From assembly GCA_003695725.1 (NCBI GenBank), contig RFHX01000270.1, forward strand, positions 1-6,119: a stretch of DNA of 6,119 nucleotides, read 5' to 3'. This DNA is from Candidatus Schekmanbacteria bacterium (GTDB lineage: Bacteria > Schekmanbacteria > GWA2-38-11 > J061). Positions 5,884 through 6,119 of the stretch are shown one piece after another (within the stretch, counting starts at the first letter, position 1; each line of letters starts with the position of its first letter). Below the pieces are notes generated by a model. That model did no database searches. It was not told the origin of the DNA and saw only the letters and a list, made by a program, of their open reading frames with translations. Made by a program: the position numbers and the translations under genes.

Positions 5884-6119
5884 TTTTCTTTTGCTTCCTT
5901 TATATCAAAGTTCGAAATTAAGAAATAGATGCTTCTGCCGACTTTCCCTAATTCTTTAATATCAACTCCATGGGGCAGAATAGAATAGATTTCTTCAAGT
6001 GTATCGTCATTGACAAGATAAGCAACCTTTTTTGCTTTTAAATTGTGCAACATATCCGTCCATGATTCATCTTCAGGAAATGTTTTACCTATATAAAAAG
6101 GTAAAGCCATATCATTTTC
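5880..6119 (-). CDS. C-terminal end of an upstream protein, probably a GT39/PMT-type glycosyltransferase (truncated by window edge)
   Basis: The frame is open from the window edge (first codons E-N-D before the Met at 6110) to TGA at 5882-5880, giving 79 residues. I treat it as the tail of a longer gene rather than a small gene starting at ATG 6110. The frame continues upstream, the ATG has no Shine-Dalgarno-like site in the few bases visible, and the segment is laid out like the periplasmic C-terminal domain of GT39-family membrane transferases: an ALPFYIGK stretch (5-12), a KKVAYLVNDDTLEEI strand-helix, then an ending of the type ELGKVGRSIYFLISN. No membrane helix lies in this part. It overlaps arnB by 4 nt and so belongs to the same transcript. 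If the family call is right, it could be the ArnT-like final transferase of the pathway, but the diagnostic N-terminal loop is outside the window. Confidence 0.6.
   Translation of the reverse strand, partial: ENDMALPFYIGKTFPEDESWTDMLHNLKAKKVAYLVNDDTLEEIYSILPHGVDIKELGKVGRSIYFLISNFDIKEAKEN
5894..5900 (-). promoter_or_regulatory. Ribosome binding site supporting the TTG start of arnB
   Basis: AAGGAAG on the minus strand lies 10 nt before TTG 5883-5881, inside the last codons of the upstream gene. The spacing is a little long. Together with the absence of any ATG or GTG in the first 88 codons, and the FLPLSKP segment that must be included, it supports the TTG start. Confidence 0.5.

Noticed and set aside
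5089-5959. Plus-strand open frames of 60-90 codons opposite arnB
   Set aside because: Antisense shadows of a well-supported aminotransferase gene, with no motifs of their own.
6108-6110. ATG as the start of a complete 76-residue small gene before arnB
   Set aside because: The frame stays open to the window edge and the sequence looks like the tail of a larger protein, so a truncated gene is the better reading.
1-6119. Search for CRISPR arrays, tRNA/rRNA genes, insertion sequences or toxin-antitoxin genes
   Set aside because: No regularly spaced repeats, transposase motifs or RNA gene signatures were seen. The genes fill almost all of the window.

Overview
The window is an AT-rich piece of a bacterial genome in which every gene I can support lies on the minus strand. 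Transcription therefore runs from high to low coordinates. The content points to a Gram-negative bacterium, because the genes build 4-amino-4-deoxy-L-arabinose (L-Ara4N), the sugar that in Enterobacteria is placed on lipid A (arn/pmr pathway). The AT-rich base composition, the TTG and GTG starts and the split ArnA argue against Escherichia, Salmonella or Pseudomonas. I cannot name a phylum from the sequence alone.

Layout in transcription order: (1) 6119-5880, the last 79 codons of a protein entering from outside the window, whose tail resembles the C-terminal soluble part of a GT39/PMT-type membrane glycosyltransferase; (2) 5883-4696, ArnB-type PLP aminotransferase; (3) 4681-3707, ArnC-type polyprenyl-phosphate glycosyltransferase with two membrane helices; (4) 3710-2769, a stand-alone formyltransferase matching the N-terminal half of ArnA; (5) 2751-1786, a stand-alone SDR-family decarboxylase matching the C-terminal half of ArnA; (6) 1802-870, ArnD-type deformylase; (7) after a 105-nt gap with a good candidate extended -10 promoter, 764-1, the N-terminal 254 residues of a multi-membrane-span GT39/PMT-type glycosyltransferase that leaves the window. 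Genes 1 to 6 overlap by a few bases or are 14-17 nt apart, so they look like one operon. No stretch above 300 bases lacks a gene.

How the genes work together (from the known E. coli pathway): the decarboxylase oxidises UDP-glucuronate to UDP-4-keto-arabinose, ArnB transaminates it to UDP-L-Ara4N, the formyltransferase N-formylates it, ArnC moves Ara4-formyl-N to undecaprenyl phosphate, and ArnD removes the formyl group. A GT39-type enzyme (ArnT in E. coli) then transfers L-Ara4N to lipid A in the periplasm. The window shows every cytoplasmic step. The final transferase would have to be one of the two truncated GT39-like genes. No arnE/arnF flippase gene is visible.

The most notable points are the two-gene ArnA in the same order as the fused enzyme's domains, and the cassette being bracketed by two GT39-like genes, neither of which can be shown to be ArnT. 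I see no mobile element, CRISPR array, RNA gene or clearly novel system.
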